DNA of 64,000 bases from CBDAQA01 sp965247815 (lineage in GTDB: Bacteria > Planctomycetota > Phycisphaerae > Tepidisphaerales > Tepidisphaeraceae). Location of the stretch: the NCBI GenBank assembly GCA_965247815.1, contig CBDFHW010000026.1, positions 434,001 to 498,000 on the forward strand, read 5' to 3'. Made by a program: the position numbers and the translations under genes. This document shows, one piece after another, positions 1 through 6,750 of the stretch. How positions within the stretch are numbered: position 1 is the first letter of the stretch; every line of letters begins with the position of its first letter. The notes beneath the pieces were generated by a model. It saw nothing but the letters and a program-made list of their open reading frames with translations. It had not been told where the DNA came from and made no database searches.

Positions 1-1
1 C

Positions 2-103
2 ATCGAAGATCCGATCGGCAGTGACCTGTCGGTCTATCAAAAACTGGCAGGTCAACTGTATACTCTGATCGAGAAGCGGCTGGACGAGAGGAAGATTGCA
101 TGA
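2..103 (+). CDS. C-terminal end of a low-molecular-weight protein-tyrosine/arginine phosphatase (truncated by window start)
   Basis: An open frame enters at base 2 and stops at TGA 101-103; it is too short for an ORF listing. The 33 visible residues begin IEDPIGSDLSVYQKL, which matches the D-P general-acid loop and final helix of low-molecular-weight phosphatases (YwlE/Wzb family). In that family the Asp of this D-P pair protonates the leaving group. The nucleophilic Cys loop lies upstream of the window. The gene sits 19 bases before rpiB, as ywlE precedes rpiB (ywlF) in Bacillus, which supports the assignment. The call rests on one short motif plus synteny. Confidence 0.7.
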   Translation: MEDPIGSDLSVYQKLAGQLYTLIEKRLDERKIA

Positions 104-122
104 ACGAGATGCGGAGGGTGCT

Positions 123-581
123 ATGAAGGTGGCGATCGCGTGTGACCACCGTGGGTACGAAGCGAAGCGGAAGCTTCTGCCCGTTTTGAAAAAACTGGGT
201 CACGAAGTTATCGATTACGGTTGTGAAAGCACGGCGTCGGTCGACTATCCGGAACTCGCGGCGGCGGCGAGCGTGGCGGTCGCGCGGGGCGAGGCCGAGC
301 TCGCGGTGCTGCTCGACGGCAGCGGGGTCGGCATGTCGATCGCCGCGAACAAGATCGACGGCATTCGCGCGGCCCTGATTCACGACGAGGTCACGTCGCG
401 TCGGTCGCGGGAGCACAACCACTGCAACGCGCTTTGCCTGGGTTGCGATCTGCTGAGCGAGGACCAGATTAAAAACATCGTCGAAGTGTTTCTGAGTTCG
501 ACGTTCGGCGACGGCCGGCACGTTCGCCGGGTCGAACAGGTGAATCAACTGGAAACACACCACGGCAAAAAAGCCAACTAA
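123..581 (+). CDS. rpiB: Ribose-5-phosphate isomerase B
   Basis: The 152-residue product has the RpiB/LacAB Rossmann-like fold signature: DHRGYEAK (residues 8-15), SGVGMSIAANK (67-77), IRAALIHD and REHNHCN. It interconverts ribose 5-phosphate and ribulose 5-phosphate in the pentose phosphate pathway, in the cytosol. ATG 123 was chosen over an upstream in-frame start at 96 because it gives the family N terminus MKVAIACDHRGYEAK and has GGAGG nearby; the upstream start would overlap the preceding stop. In E. coli RpiB the catalytic base is Cys in the I-C-G-T-G loop; here that position is Asp65 (LLDGSG), and the Mycobacterium alternative Glu (SGNGE) is absent too, so the base is unassigned. Confidence 0.9.
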   Translation: MKVAIACDHRGYEAKRKLLPVLKKLGHEVIDYGCESTASVDYPELAAAASVAVARGEAELAVLLDGSGVGMSIAANKIDGIRAALIHDEVTSRRSREHNHCNALCLGCDLLSEDQIKNIVEVFLSSTFGDGRHVRRVEQVNQLETHHGKKAN

Positions 582-626
582 ACCGGACAACCAAAAGATC
601 AGGCGCGCGTGAGGTTCTTCAGTTAA

Positions 627-1943
627 TCAGCCGGTGGCAATCTCGGCTTCGGGGGTTGTGTCGAACTGATACCACAGCATGAGCACTGGCGCCACGCGGC
701 CGACCAGCATGGCTGCTGACAGCACACACAACCCGGCGTCGGATACCACGATCGGGTCGTGCGAAAGCCCGACATTTCCGACCGCGCTGGCGGCCAGGAA
801 CAATGTCCGGTCGAGGTGAAACCCGGGCTCGGTGATCAACAGCGACAGTGTGGTCAGCAGCAGGATCAGCCCGTAAATCCCGGTCCAGAGCAGGGCGATC
901 CCCAATGGTCGACCGACCGGCCGGCGGGCGAGCAGGTCGCTCAGGCCCTTTTTTAAAACTGCAATGGTCGTAACCTTCAGACCGCCCGCCGCGCCACCGG
1001 GCGACGCGCCCACGATCATCACCAGAATCAGAAGCGTGACCGCCGTCTGCGGGAGATAGGTCGGCGATTCAAACGGGAAACCAGCCGAGCGGGCATTAAT
1101 TGCTTCGCGGGAACAACTGACGATCGTGCGTTGCCAGCTTGCGATATTGGACTTGAAACCGGGTTCACGCAGCACAATCAGACCGACCGTGATGACAGCA
1201 TACGCGCCGGCGGACCAGATCAGCACGGTCCGGCTGTGGGTCGAAAGCCGCCGGCGGCGGACCGACGCGGCGAGTTCCATGACCACCGGCAGGCCGAGGC
1301 CTCCGAGAACCGCGACCGGCAGGACCAGCAGGTGGGTTCGCAGCGGCGAGCCGTCGAACACCTGTCGTCCCAGAAATAAGCCACAGTTGCCGTACGCGCT
1401 GACGGCCGTGAAGATTGCCTCGAACGTGGCGCGGGGGTCGAAAAACGGCTGGCTGTTGTCCCGTAGGAACCAATCGCCCAGGACGGCGACGCAGCATGTC
1501 GAGAGGATCGTCCAGAGGACGACGTCGCGGTCGCGAAAGCGGATTCGCGCGATTCGAACGACCGCCAGACCCCCGGCGACCAGACTGAAGAAGATCCCGC
1601 AGGCCATCAGCACGAAAACGAATCCCTGCCCGAGCGGGGTGTACTCAGTCGGGTTCCGGGCCTGCTGAAAACCAGTGAGCGTCGCGGCGTTGGTGGCGCT
1701 GAAGATCGCCTGGTACTTGCTCATCTCGTTGCCCTTGATCGTCGCGCCGCCGACGAAAAGGCACCACGTTCCGATCAAGACGACGAGCATCAGCAACGGA
1801 ATTAGTGTCCCCGGTCCAAGCAGGTGCGGCGGTGGTCGGCGTTCGCTGGGCCGCGGGTCGGCTTGGTCGAGAGGCACCAGCGGAACCGCGGGCAGTTGCC
1901 GGGACGGCGTGACGCCGGGAGATGATCTGTTTTTCTTAGCCAC
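627..1943 (-). CDS. trkH: TrkH/KtrB-family potassium transporter subunit
   Basis: The 438-residue integral membrane protein has the four pore-loop repeats expected of TrkH/KtrB cation channels: SATNAATLTGF (P1), AVSAYGNCGLF (P2), NARSAGFPFES (P3) followed by the long GASPGGAAGGLKVTT segment typical of TrkH, and SAVGNVGLS (P4). Each loop keeps the filter glycine. The first 45 residues are a Pro/Arg-rich cytosolic tail, followed by about eight to ten hydrophobic segments. Such proteins move K+ (sometimes Na+) across the inner membrane and need a TrkA/KtrA regulatory partner; none is present in this window. It runs opposite to rpiB with 45 bases between the convergent ends. Confidence 0.88.
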   Translation of the reverse strand: MAKKNRSSPGVTPSRQLPAVPLVPLDQADPRPSERRPPPHLLGPGTLIPLLMLVVLIGTWCLFVGGATIKGNEMSKYQAIFSATNAATLTGFQQARNPTEYTPLGQGFVFVLMACGIFFSLVAGGLAVVRIARIRFRDRDVVLWTILSTCCVAVLGDWFLRDNSQPFFDPRATFEAIFTAVSAYGNCGLFLGRQVFDGSPLRTHLLVLPVAVLGGLGLPVVMELAASVRRRRLSTHSRTVLIWSAGAYAVITVGLIVLREPGFKSNIASWQRTIVSCSREAINARSAGFPFESPTYLPQTAVTLLILVMIVGASPGGAAGGLKVTTIAVLKKGLSDLLARRPVGRPLGIALLWTGIYGLILLLTTLSLLITEPGFHLDRTLFLAASAVGNVGLSHDPIVVSDAGLCVLSAAMLVGRVAPVLMLWYQFDTTPEAEIATG

Positions 1944-2051
1944 GAAGTGTTTCGGAGTTGGCCGACTACGCGCGGAGTGCGTCGATTGGCGTCGCGCATC
2001 GGTGTTTTGCTTCCGAGCAACGGCGACATCACTAGGAGCATCGACGCGACG

Positions 2052-2627
2052 TTACTGTGCGTCGAACACGCGTTGGCGCGAGTATCCGTCTTCGACGCCG
2101 CGGATTACATCGGCGGCAACGAGCCGAGATTTGTCCGATCCGGCAAAGTAAAGCCAGAGTTCCCCGTTTTCACCGAGTCGGTAGACGTACCACGGGTCGT
2201 CGTTGCCGGCGATCTGGGCCGGGTCGCCGAACCGGCGTTTCAGCTCGTCGGCTGAAAGTTCGGCCCGAAGATGAAAGTCCGCAATCGCGTGGACCGGTTG
2301 GTCGGGGTATTCGGAGAGCGGAATCGGCGAATCGACCGACGCGTGCTGCGCCAGCAGGGTGGACGGCTGGACCGCACCCAGCTTGACCCGCTTGGGCAAC
2401 GCAATGAACGGCTTGGGTTTTCTCGCCAGTCCGGGGACAGTGTCGACGGTGCCCAGGTCCTGGGTCGCCACCGGAGCCGTGGTCGGCATGACCGGGTCTG
2501 TCGCGGGGACATCGGGCAGGGGCGCCGGCGGGCGGCTTCTGGGGTGACGCTTGATGCACCCCGAAGAAAGGCTCATCGCGGCGGTCAACACCCAGGTTGT
2601 GGCCAGAATCGACGATCGGTTTGTCAT
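2052..2627 (-). CDS. Putative lipoprotein, possibly SmpA/OmlA (BamE)-like C-terminal domain
   Basis: The 191-residue product starts with a short cationic region and hydrophobic stretch ending in a lipobox LSSGC (Cys24), so it is predicted to be exported and lipid-modified. A Pro-rich linker follows. The C-terminal third contains LSADELKRRFGDPAQ and WYVYRLGENGELWLYF, which is reminiscent of SmpA/OmlA-type domains (a helix with F-G-x-P followed by Y-rich strands); this is a weak resemblance, not a firm family call. ATG 2627 was chosen over an upstream in-frame start because it immediately precedes the signal sequence and overlaps the hisI stop as ATGA, implying translational coupling with hisI. 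Confidence 0.7.
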   Translation of the reverse strand: MTNRSSILATTWVLTAAMSLSSGCIKRHPRSRPPAPLPDVPATDPVMPTTAPVATQDLGTVDTVPGLARKPKPFIALPKRVKLGAVQPSTLLAQHASVDSPIPLSEYPDQPVHAIADFHLRAELSADELKRRFGDPAQIAGNDDPWYVYRLGENGELWLYFAGSDKSRLVAADVIRGVEDGYSRQRVFDAQ

Positions 2628-3055
2628 TTCGTGTATACCTTGTCGGGATCGAACTGCTTTTCGGCGACCGTCTTCCACTGCGGCGAGGACTCATCGTACT
2701 CGCGGAAAAAACAGCTTCGATACCCCTCGTGGCAAGCCGCGACGTCCTGCACCACCTGGATCAGCACCACGTCCCGGTCGCAATCGGTCCTCACCTTTTT
2801 CACGTGCTGGAAATGGCTGCTGCTTTCGCCCTTGAGCGCGAGGCGTCCGCGGCTGCGGCTGTACGTGTGGACCTTGCCGGTCTCGATCGTTTTCTCCAGC
2901 GCTGTTCGGTTCATGAACGCCATCATCAGGACCTGCCCGTTGGCGACGTCCTGCACGATCAACGGGATCAGCCCGGCGGAATCGAATTTGAGTTGGTCAA
3001 GAAGACCACTGTTAAGCATGCCCGCATTGTTTAGTGCGAGCGAAGGGTTTGTCAA
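2624..3055 (-). CDS. hisI: Phosphoribosyl-AMP cyclohydrolase
   Basis: This 143-residue protein opens the purine ring of phosphoribosyl-AMP in histidine synthesis. It shows LMMAFMNRTALEKTIETG, YSRSRGRLALKGESSSHF, the metal-binding DCDRD (Asp91, Cys92, Asp93), and the zinc cysteines ACHEGYRSC (Cys108 and Cys115). It is the stand-alone HisI without a fused HisE. The usual Trp of the R-S-R-x-x-L-W-x-K-G-E motif is Ala here, a mild deviation. ATG at codon 13 (MLNSGLLDQLKFD) is an alternative start that is closer to the family length. No other his genes lie nearby. It is co-transcribed with the downstream lipoprotein gene. Confidence 0.93.
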   Translation of the reverse strand: MTNPSLALNNAGMLNSGLLDQLKFDSAGLIPLIVQDVANGQVLMMAFMNRTALEKTIETGKVHTYSRSRGRLALKGESSSHFQHVKKVRTDCDRDVVLIQVVQDVAACHEGYRSCFFREYDESSPQWKTVAEKQFDPDKVYTK

Positions 3056-3203
3056 TTGAAGCTATTGGAACACTCAGCCGGTAACCTTCCCAACTTCGCC
3101 GGTGGATCGCACCGGTGCTGCCACTGCCTGACCGTCGCAGCCGGGGAGCTCCCTCAATCCGCACCATTTCGGTTTGCCGGCAATGCCGGGTAAACTACGT
3201 CGA

Positions 3204-4313
3204 ATGGCCCGCAAGATTATTGCATTTTCCAGCTCCAGATCTCTTCCCGAAAGATCCCCGATACGCGGATGCCTGATGCTGCTGCTGGCGCTCATCTCCC
3301 TGCCGTGCATCACCCGCGCTGACGTCACAAAAAAGCGCGTCGAATATCGTTATGACGGCCGATCCTACGTCGGCGAGTATTTCTACGACCGTGCTAAGAC
3401 CGGGCGTTCTCCCGGGGTATTAATTGCCGACGAGCGGGGCAGCAGGAGTCGCGAAGCGACCAACCAGGCGGTTGCGCTGGCGGGTCTCGGGTATGTGGCG
3501 TTCACGGTCGACCTGTTCGGCAAAGACGTTACACCGACCTCGCCTGGCGAAATCGCCGAGCTGTCGGGAAGCAACGCCGCCGATCGCAAAGTGCTTCGCG
3601 GCCGGGCCGAGGCCGGGTTTAAAGCCTTGCTCAAGCAGCCCGGCATCGACCGAAAGCAGGTTGTCGCGGTCGGGTTCGGCGTCGGGGGCACCGCCATGAT
3701 CGAGCTGGCGCGGACCGGTGTCGATCTCCAAGGCGTGGTCGACGAACACGGACCGGTGACCGCCGCGTTGCCCGACGATGCGACTACGCTCGAACCGACG
3801 TTCCTGATTCTCACCGGCGACAAAGATCCGGGAACGCCCGCGAAGCAACTCGACGGTTTCGTGGCCGAGATCAAAAAGCTCAGATCCGAAGCCAGTGTCG
3901 TGGTCGCGCCGGACGAAGGGCACTCGCCCGCAGCTGCCGAGCAGGCGAAATGGGACACGCGAATTGCCGCTTACCTCGCCGACGAAATTCCGCTTCAGCC
4001 GACCGGAAGACCCAGAGCTAAATCGGTTGTGACACCTCCTGCGGATGTGCCCGCGCACGTCTTGGTCGTGCTCAAGTACGTCGACGACCAGGGCGAGCCG
4101 ATGGACGACTACGAAGGGGGTCGGACCTTCGGTAATTTCGAGCACCGTCTCTCGGCCTATGAAAGCTCGGGGCGACGCGTCAAATACCGGGAATGGGACG
4201 TGAATCCAGTTCGCGATGGCGTCAACCGTGGCGCGGAGCGGTTGATCACCGGTTCGGACGGGGCCGCCTACTACACGACCGATCACTACCAGCATTTCAC
4301 AAAGATCCGGTGA
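3204..4313 (+). CDS. Exported dienelactone-hydrolase-like protein fused to a barnase-type ribonuclease domain
   Basis: The product (369 residues from ATG 3204; in-frame TTG 3174, ATG 3183 and ATG 3276 are alternatives) has an N-terminal export signal ending near LPCITRA. Residues of about 45-265 form an alpha/beta-hydrolase of the dienelactone-hydrolase type, with the acid TGDKDP and a His in DEGHSPAA. The nucleophile motif reads GFGVGG, so the usual Cys/Ser (family GYCFGG) is Gly159 and hydrolase activity is doubtful. The last ~100 residues are a microbial RNase domain: EGGRTFGNFEHRL, YREWDVNP (general base Glu330), AERLITGSD (Arg346) and YYTTDHYQHFTKIR (His361). The end is nearly identical to the C terminus of barnase, and all three catalytic residues are present. 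A barstar gene follows directly. I infer a secreted RNase effector carried on a hydrolase scaffold. Confidence 0.85.
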   Translation: MARKIIAFSSSRSLPERSPIRGCLMLLLALISLPCITRADVTKKRVEYRYDGRSYVGEYFYDRAKTGRSPGVLIADERGSRSREATNQAVALAGLGYVAFTVDLFGKDVTPTSPGEIAELSGSNAADRKVLRGRAEAGFKALLKQPGIDRKQVVAVGFGVGGTAMIELARTGVDLQGVVDEHGPVTAALPDDATTLEPTFLILTGDKDPGTPAKQLDGFVAEIKKLRSEASVVVAPDEGHSPAAAEQAKWDTRIAAYLADEIPLQPTGRPRAKSVVTPPADVPAHVLVVLKYVDDQGEPMDDYEGGRTFGNFEHRLSAYESSGRRVKYREWDVNPVRDGVNRGAERLITGSDGAAYYTTDHYQHFTKIR

Positions 4314-4318
4314 CCGTC

Positions 4319-4792
4319 ATGAAATTTGATTTCTTAGAAGCAGTAAACGGGCCGCAACTCCACACGCTCGTTCAGACCACTGGTCCGGCCTGGGACGCCG
4401 TTCGGCTGCTCGAAAAGCACGGGCTTCTGGTTCGGTTGGTGCGGGGCCGAAAGATGGGGTCGGTCGCGGGGTTGTTCGACGAGTTTTCGGCGGCGCTGCA
4501 GTTTCCGCCTTACTTCGGCGAAAACTGGGACGCGCTCGACGAGTGCCTCGCAGACTTTCGCACGCAAAGTAAGGCCGGAGTCGTGATCCTGATCAGCGAC
4601 GCTTCACACATATTGGACAAGGCGGACGCAGACGCACTCGCGGCGTTCAAGAGCATCATGCACAAGGGTGCGGCCGCGGGCCGGGGCGGATTGGGCACAC
4701 CGATTCACTGGGTACTTCAAGCCGAGCTGAAAGACGAAAAGGCGCTGCAGGCGAAATGGCAGGGCGTCCCGGCCTTTGGGCCGTCTATTTAA
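4319..4792 (+). CDS. Barstar-family ribonuclease inhibitor (immunity protein)
   Basis: The 157-residue cytosolic protein contains the barstar signature FPPYFGENWDALDECLADF (residues 61-79); barstar itself has Y-Y-G-E-N-L-D-A-L-W-D-C-L here. The Asp equivalent to barstar Asp35 is kept, while Trp38-Asp39 is Asp-Glu, so the barnase-facing acid is conservative. The rest (VRLLEKHGLLVRLVRG, VVILISDASH) fits an enlarged barstar fold. ATG 4319 lies five bases after the stop of the RNase fusion gene. An in-frame GTG at 4310 overlaps that stop as GTGA, so either start implies coupled translation. The adjacent barnase domain is the obvious partner. The 3' end overlaps the convergent lipoprotein gene by 8 bases. 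Confidence 0.9.
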   Translation: MKFDFLEAVNGPQLHTLVQTTGPAWDAVRLLEKHGLLVRLVRGRKMGSVAGLFDEFSAALQFPPYFGENWDALDECLADFRTQSKAGVVILISDASHILDKADADALAAFKSIMHKGAAAGRGGLGTPIHWVLQAELKDEKALQAKWQGVPAFGPSI

Positions 4793-5381
4793 ACCCGCGC
4801 GAGCCGCCATTGTTGTTGTAGTGGGTACCGCCCGAGCGCCCGCCGGCCGCGGCATGGCCGGTCCCGCCGGTGCCAGTATTCGAGTGGGCGGTCTCGAACG
4901 CGCCGCCCGCGAGGTCTTCCCGTGCGGCGGTGTCGTTATCGACGAAGTGCAAACGCACCGTGCTCCCCTTGGGCGGGGTGTAGTCGTACTCGGTGTGGAA
5001 CGAACAGGGGGACCCCATGTCCAGCGGAACCTTGGTCGGTGACAGCAGCGCGGGCAGGGAATCCAGCACCTCGCCGTCGGTATCCAGGAATTCGATGTCG
5101 ATCCGCCCGCCGAAGGGCTGGGCGACGCCCGCCTTGCGGTGAACCTGCCCGGCGACAGTGACGGTGCCCTTGACCAGTTCGACCGTCGGTTGAACGATTT
5201 CAACCAGCGAACTGGGCATCACTTCGAGCTTTAAGTCGCCGCTGTCGACGGTCGCGCCCCGCGACGACGGGGTCTCTTCCGAGGACTTACACCCGGAGAT
5301 CACCGCCGCGAGCAGCAAGCAGGTGGACAATGCCGGGGCGAATCGTGTGGCGGGTGTTCGAAAAAAACGGGTCTGACGCAT
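4785..5381 (-). CDS. Putative lipoprotein of unknown function
   Basis: The 198-residue protein has a basic N terminus and hydrophobic core ending in lipobox VISGC (Cys31), so it is predicted to be a lipoprotein. The middle (VTVAGQVHRK, RIDIEFLDTDGEVLDSLP, STVRLHFVD) alternates hydrophobic residues as in an immunoglobulin- or FxLYD-like beta sandwich; this is inferred from pattern only. The last 40 residues are Gly/Asn/His/Thr-rich and look disordered. ATG 5381 (MRQTRFF) is preferred over in-frame ATG 5396 because the signal peptide then begins with basic residues. It converges on, and slightly overlaps, the barstar gene. I do not recognise a family. Confidence 0.65.
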   Translation of the reverse strand: MRQTRFFRTPATRFAPALSTCLLLAAVISGCKSSEETPSSRGATVDSGDLKLEVMPSSLVEIVQPTVELVKGTVTVAGQVHRKAGVAQPFGGRIDIEFLDTDGEVLDSLPALLSPTKVPLDMGSPCSFHTEYDYTPPKGSTVRLHFVDNDTAAREDLAGGAFETAHSNTGTGGTGHAAAGGRSGGTHYNNNGGSRGFK

Positions 5382-5717
5382 CTGAAAACCTTTCACTAGT
5401 CGGCATATTCGTTATCGGCAGATCCGAAGGTGTCTCCAGCAACACCATTGCGAAAGGAACAACCCGCGGCAGGGCGGCGGGCGAACCCCTTCGATCACCT
5501 AAGTGTTTTTGGATCAACATTTTAATCGCAATTTTGAGCTCCCTCTGCCGGGGCCTGCTAATTAATTTTCGCTCGACTTTTTGTTTCGTAGGGGCGAGAA
5601 TTATTTGGACGTTGTCGGGAAACGTGTTAGATACTGTTGACTTAGATCTGGAATTCCCGACCTGTGCCGGATTGGCGGGTGGCGAGTTGGCCAGTTACTG
5701 CATTTTTGATCCGTATT
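5382..5717. other. Intergenic region between lipoprotein gene and phoH
   Basis: About 330 bases upstream of two divergent genes. It is AT-richer than its surroundings from 5510 to 5640. A candidate sigma-70-type promoter for phoH is listed separately; I see no RNA gene, repeat or convincing small open frame here. Confidence 0.5.
5605..5633 (+). promoter_or_regulatory. Candidate sigma-70-type promoter for the phoH operon
   Basis: TTGGAC at 5605-5610 and TAGATA at 5628-5633 are separated by 17 bases in an AT-rich stretch about 85 bases upstream of the proposed phoH start. The -35 box is good and the -10 box only fair, so this is tentative. Confidence 0.35.
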
Positions 5718-6695
5718 GTGAACCTAAGCATTACCCTCGAACAACCTTCCAAGAAACTGGCCCTGTTCGGCTCTGCCGACCGGTATCTGCGGTTGATTCG
5801 GGACACGTTCAGCGTGCAGGTGGTCAGTCGCGACGATGAGCTGCGTCTTTCGGGTGAAACCGATCAGGTTGCCAAGGCCGCGCGGGTTCTGGATTCCCTG
5901 CAACGAAAACTTCGGCGTCAGGATTGGTTGAGCCCCGAGGAAGTCGGCAAAGCCCTCGGTGAAGTCGCGGACCTCGAAGCCGACAAGTCGGTCGACCGGA
6001 TAGAGACCTTCTCAAAAGGTCACGCCGTTAAAGCCAAGACCGACGGGCAACAACGCTATCTGCAGGCGATCGCGGACAATGACCTCACCATCTGCATCGG
6101 TCCTGCTGGGACTGGAAAAACTTACCTGGCTGTCGCCGCGGCGGCGAGCCTGCTGAAACGCGGGCAGGCCAAACGCCTGGTGCTGGCCCGCCCGGCGGTC
6201 GAGGCCGGTGAACGGCTCGGATTTCTCCCCGGTGATCTGCAGGCCAAAGTGAACCCCTATCTTCGACCCTTGTTCGACGCGCTCGGCGACATGATGGAAG
6301 CCGAGATGGTCAAGCGGTTTATGATGAACGACGTGATCGAAGTGGTCCCGCTCGCATTCATGCGTGGCCGAACACTCAGCGAAAGCGTCATCATCCTCGA
6401 CGAAGCACAGAACACGACCGTATCGCAGATGCTGATGTTTTTGACCCGTCTGGGGACCGATTCGAAAATGATCGTGACCGGCGACGTCAGCCAGGTCGAT
6501 CTCCCGCCGGGTACACCCAGTGGGCTCGCCGACGCGGTGAAGAAACTCAACGGTTTAAAAGGAATCGCCACCGTGACGTTGGACAAGGCCGACATCGTTC
6601 GCCACAAATTGGTTCAGAATATCGTTCAGGCCTACGAAACCGCCGCAGCGACCAAGCAGAAGGAAGCCGAGCCGGCGACGTTCCGTCCGTGGTAG
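5718..6695 (+). CDS. phoH: PhoH-like P-loop ATPase
   Basis: The 325-residue product starts VNLSITLEQPSKKLALFG, continues through a KH-like region (residues of about 20-65), and has a P-loop ATPase core with Walker A GPAGTGKT (128-135) and Walker B ILDEAQNTT (Asp228), plus MIVTGDVSQVDLP typical of PhoH. PhoH-family ATPases are linked to RNA metabolism, and are found next to ybeY in many bacteria, as here. GTG 5718 was chosen because it gives the family N terminus; an upstream in-frame GTG at 5664 would add an unusual 18-residue leader. It probably heads the operon phoH, 7TM-HD, ybeY, corC. Confidence 0.92.
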   Translation: MNLSITLEQPSKKLALFGSADRYLRLIRDTFSVQVVSRDDELRLSGETDQVAKAARVLDSLQRKLRRQDWLSPEEVGKALGEVADLEADKSVDRIETFSKGHAVKAKTDGQQRYLQAIADNDLTICIGPAGTGKTYLAVAAAASLLKRGQAKRLVLARPAVEAGERLGFLPGDLQAKVNPYLRPLFDALGDMMEAEMVKRFMMNDVIEVVPLAFMRGRTLSESVIILDEAQNTTVSQMLMFLTRLGTDSKMIVTGDVSQVDLPPGTPSGLADAVKKLNGLKGIATVTLDKADIVRHKLVQNIVQAYETAAATKQKEAEPATFRPW

Positions 6696-6750
6696 GTGCC
6701 GCAGTCGGTCACCGAAGCAACCCCTTTTTAAAACTGATTGATCATTAAAG

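Noticed and set aside
3420..4295. 291-codon minus-strand frame inside the hydrolase/RNase fusion
   Set aside because: No motif; the plus strand has a signal peptide, hydrolase and barnase motifs in one frame.
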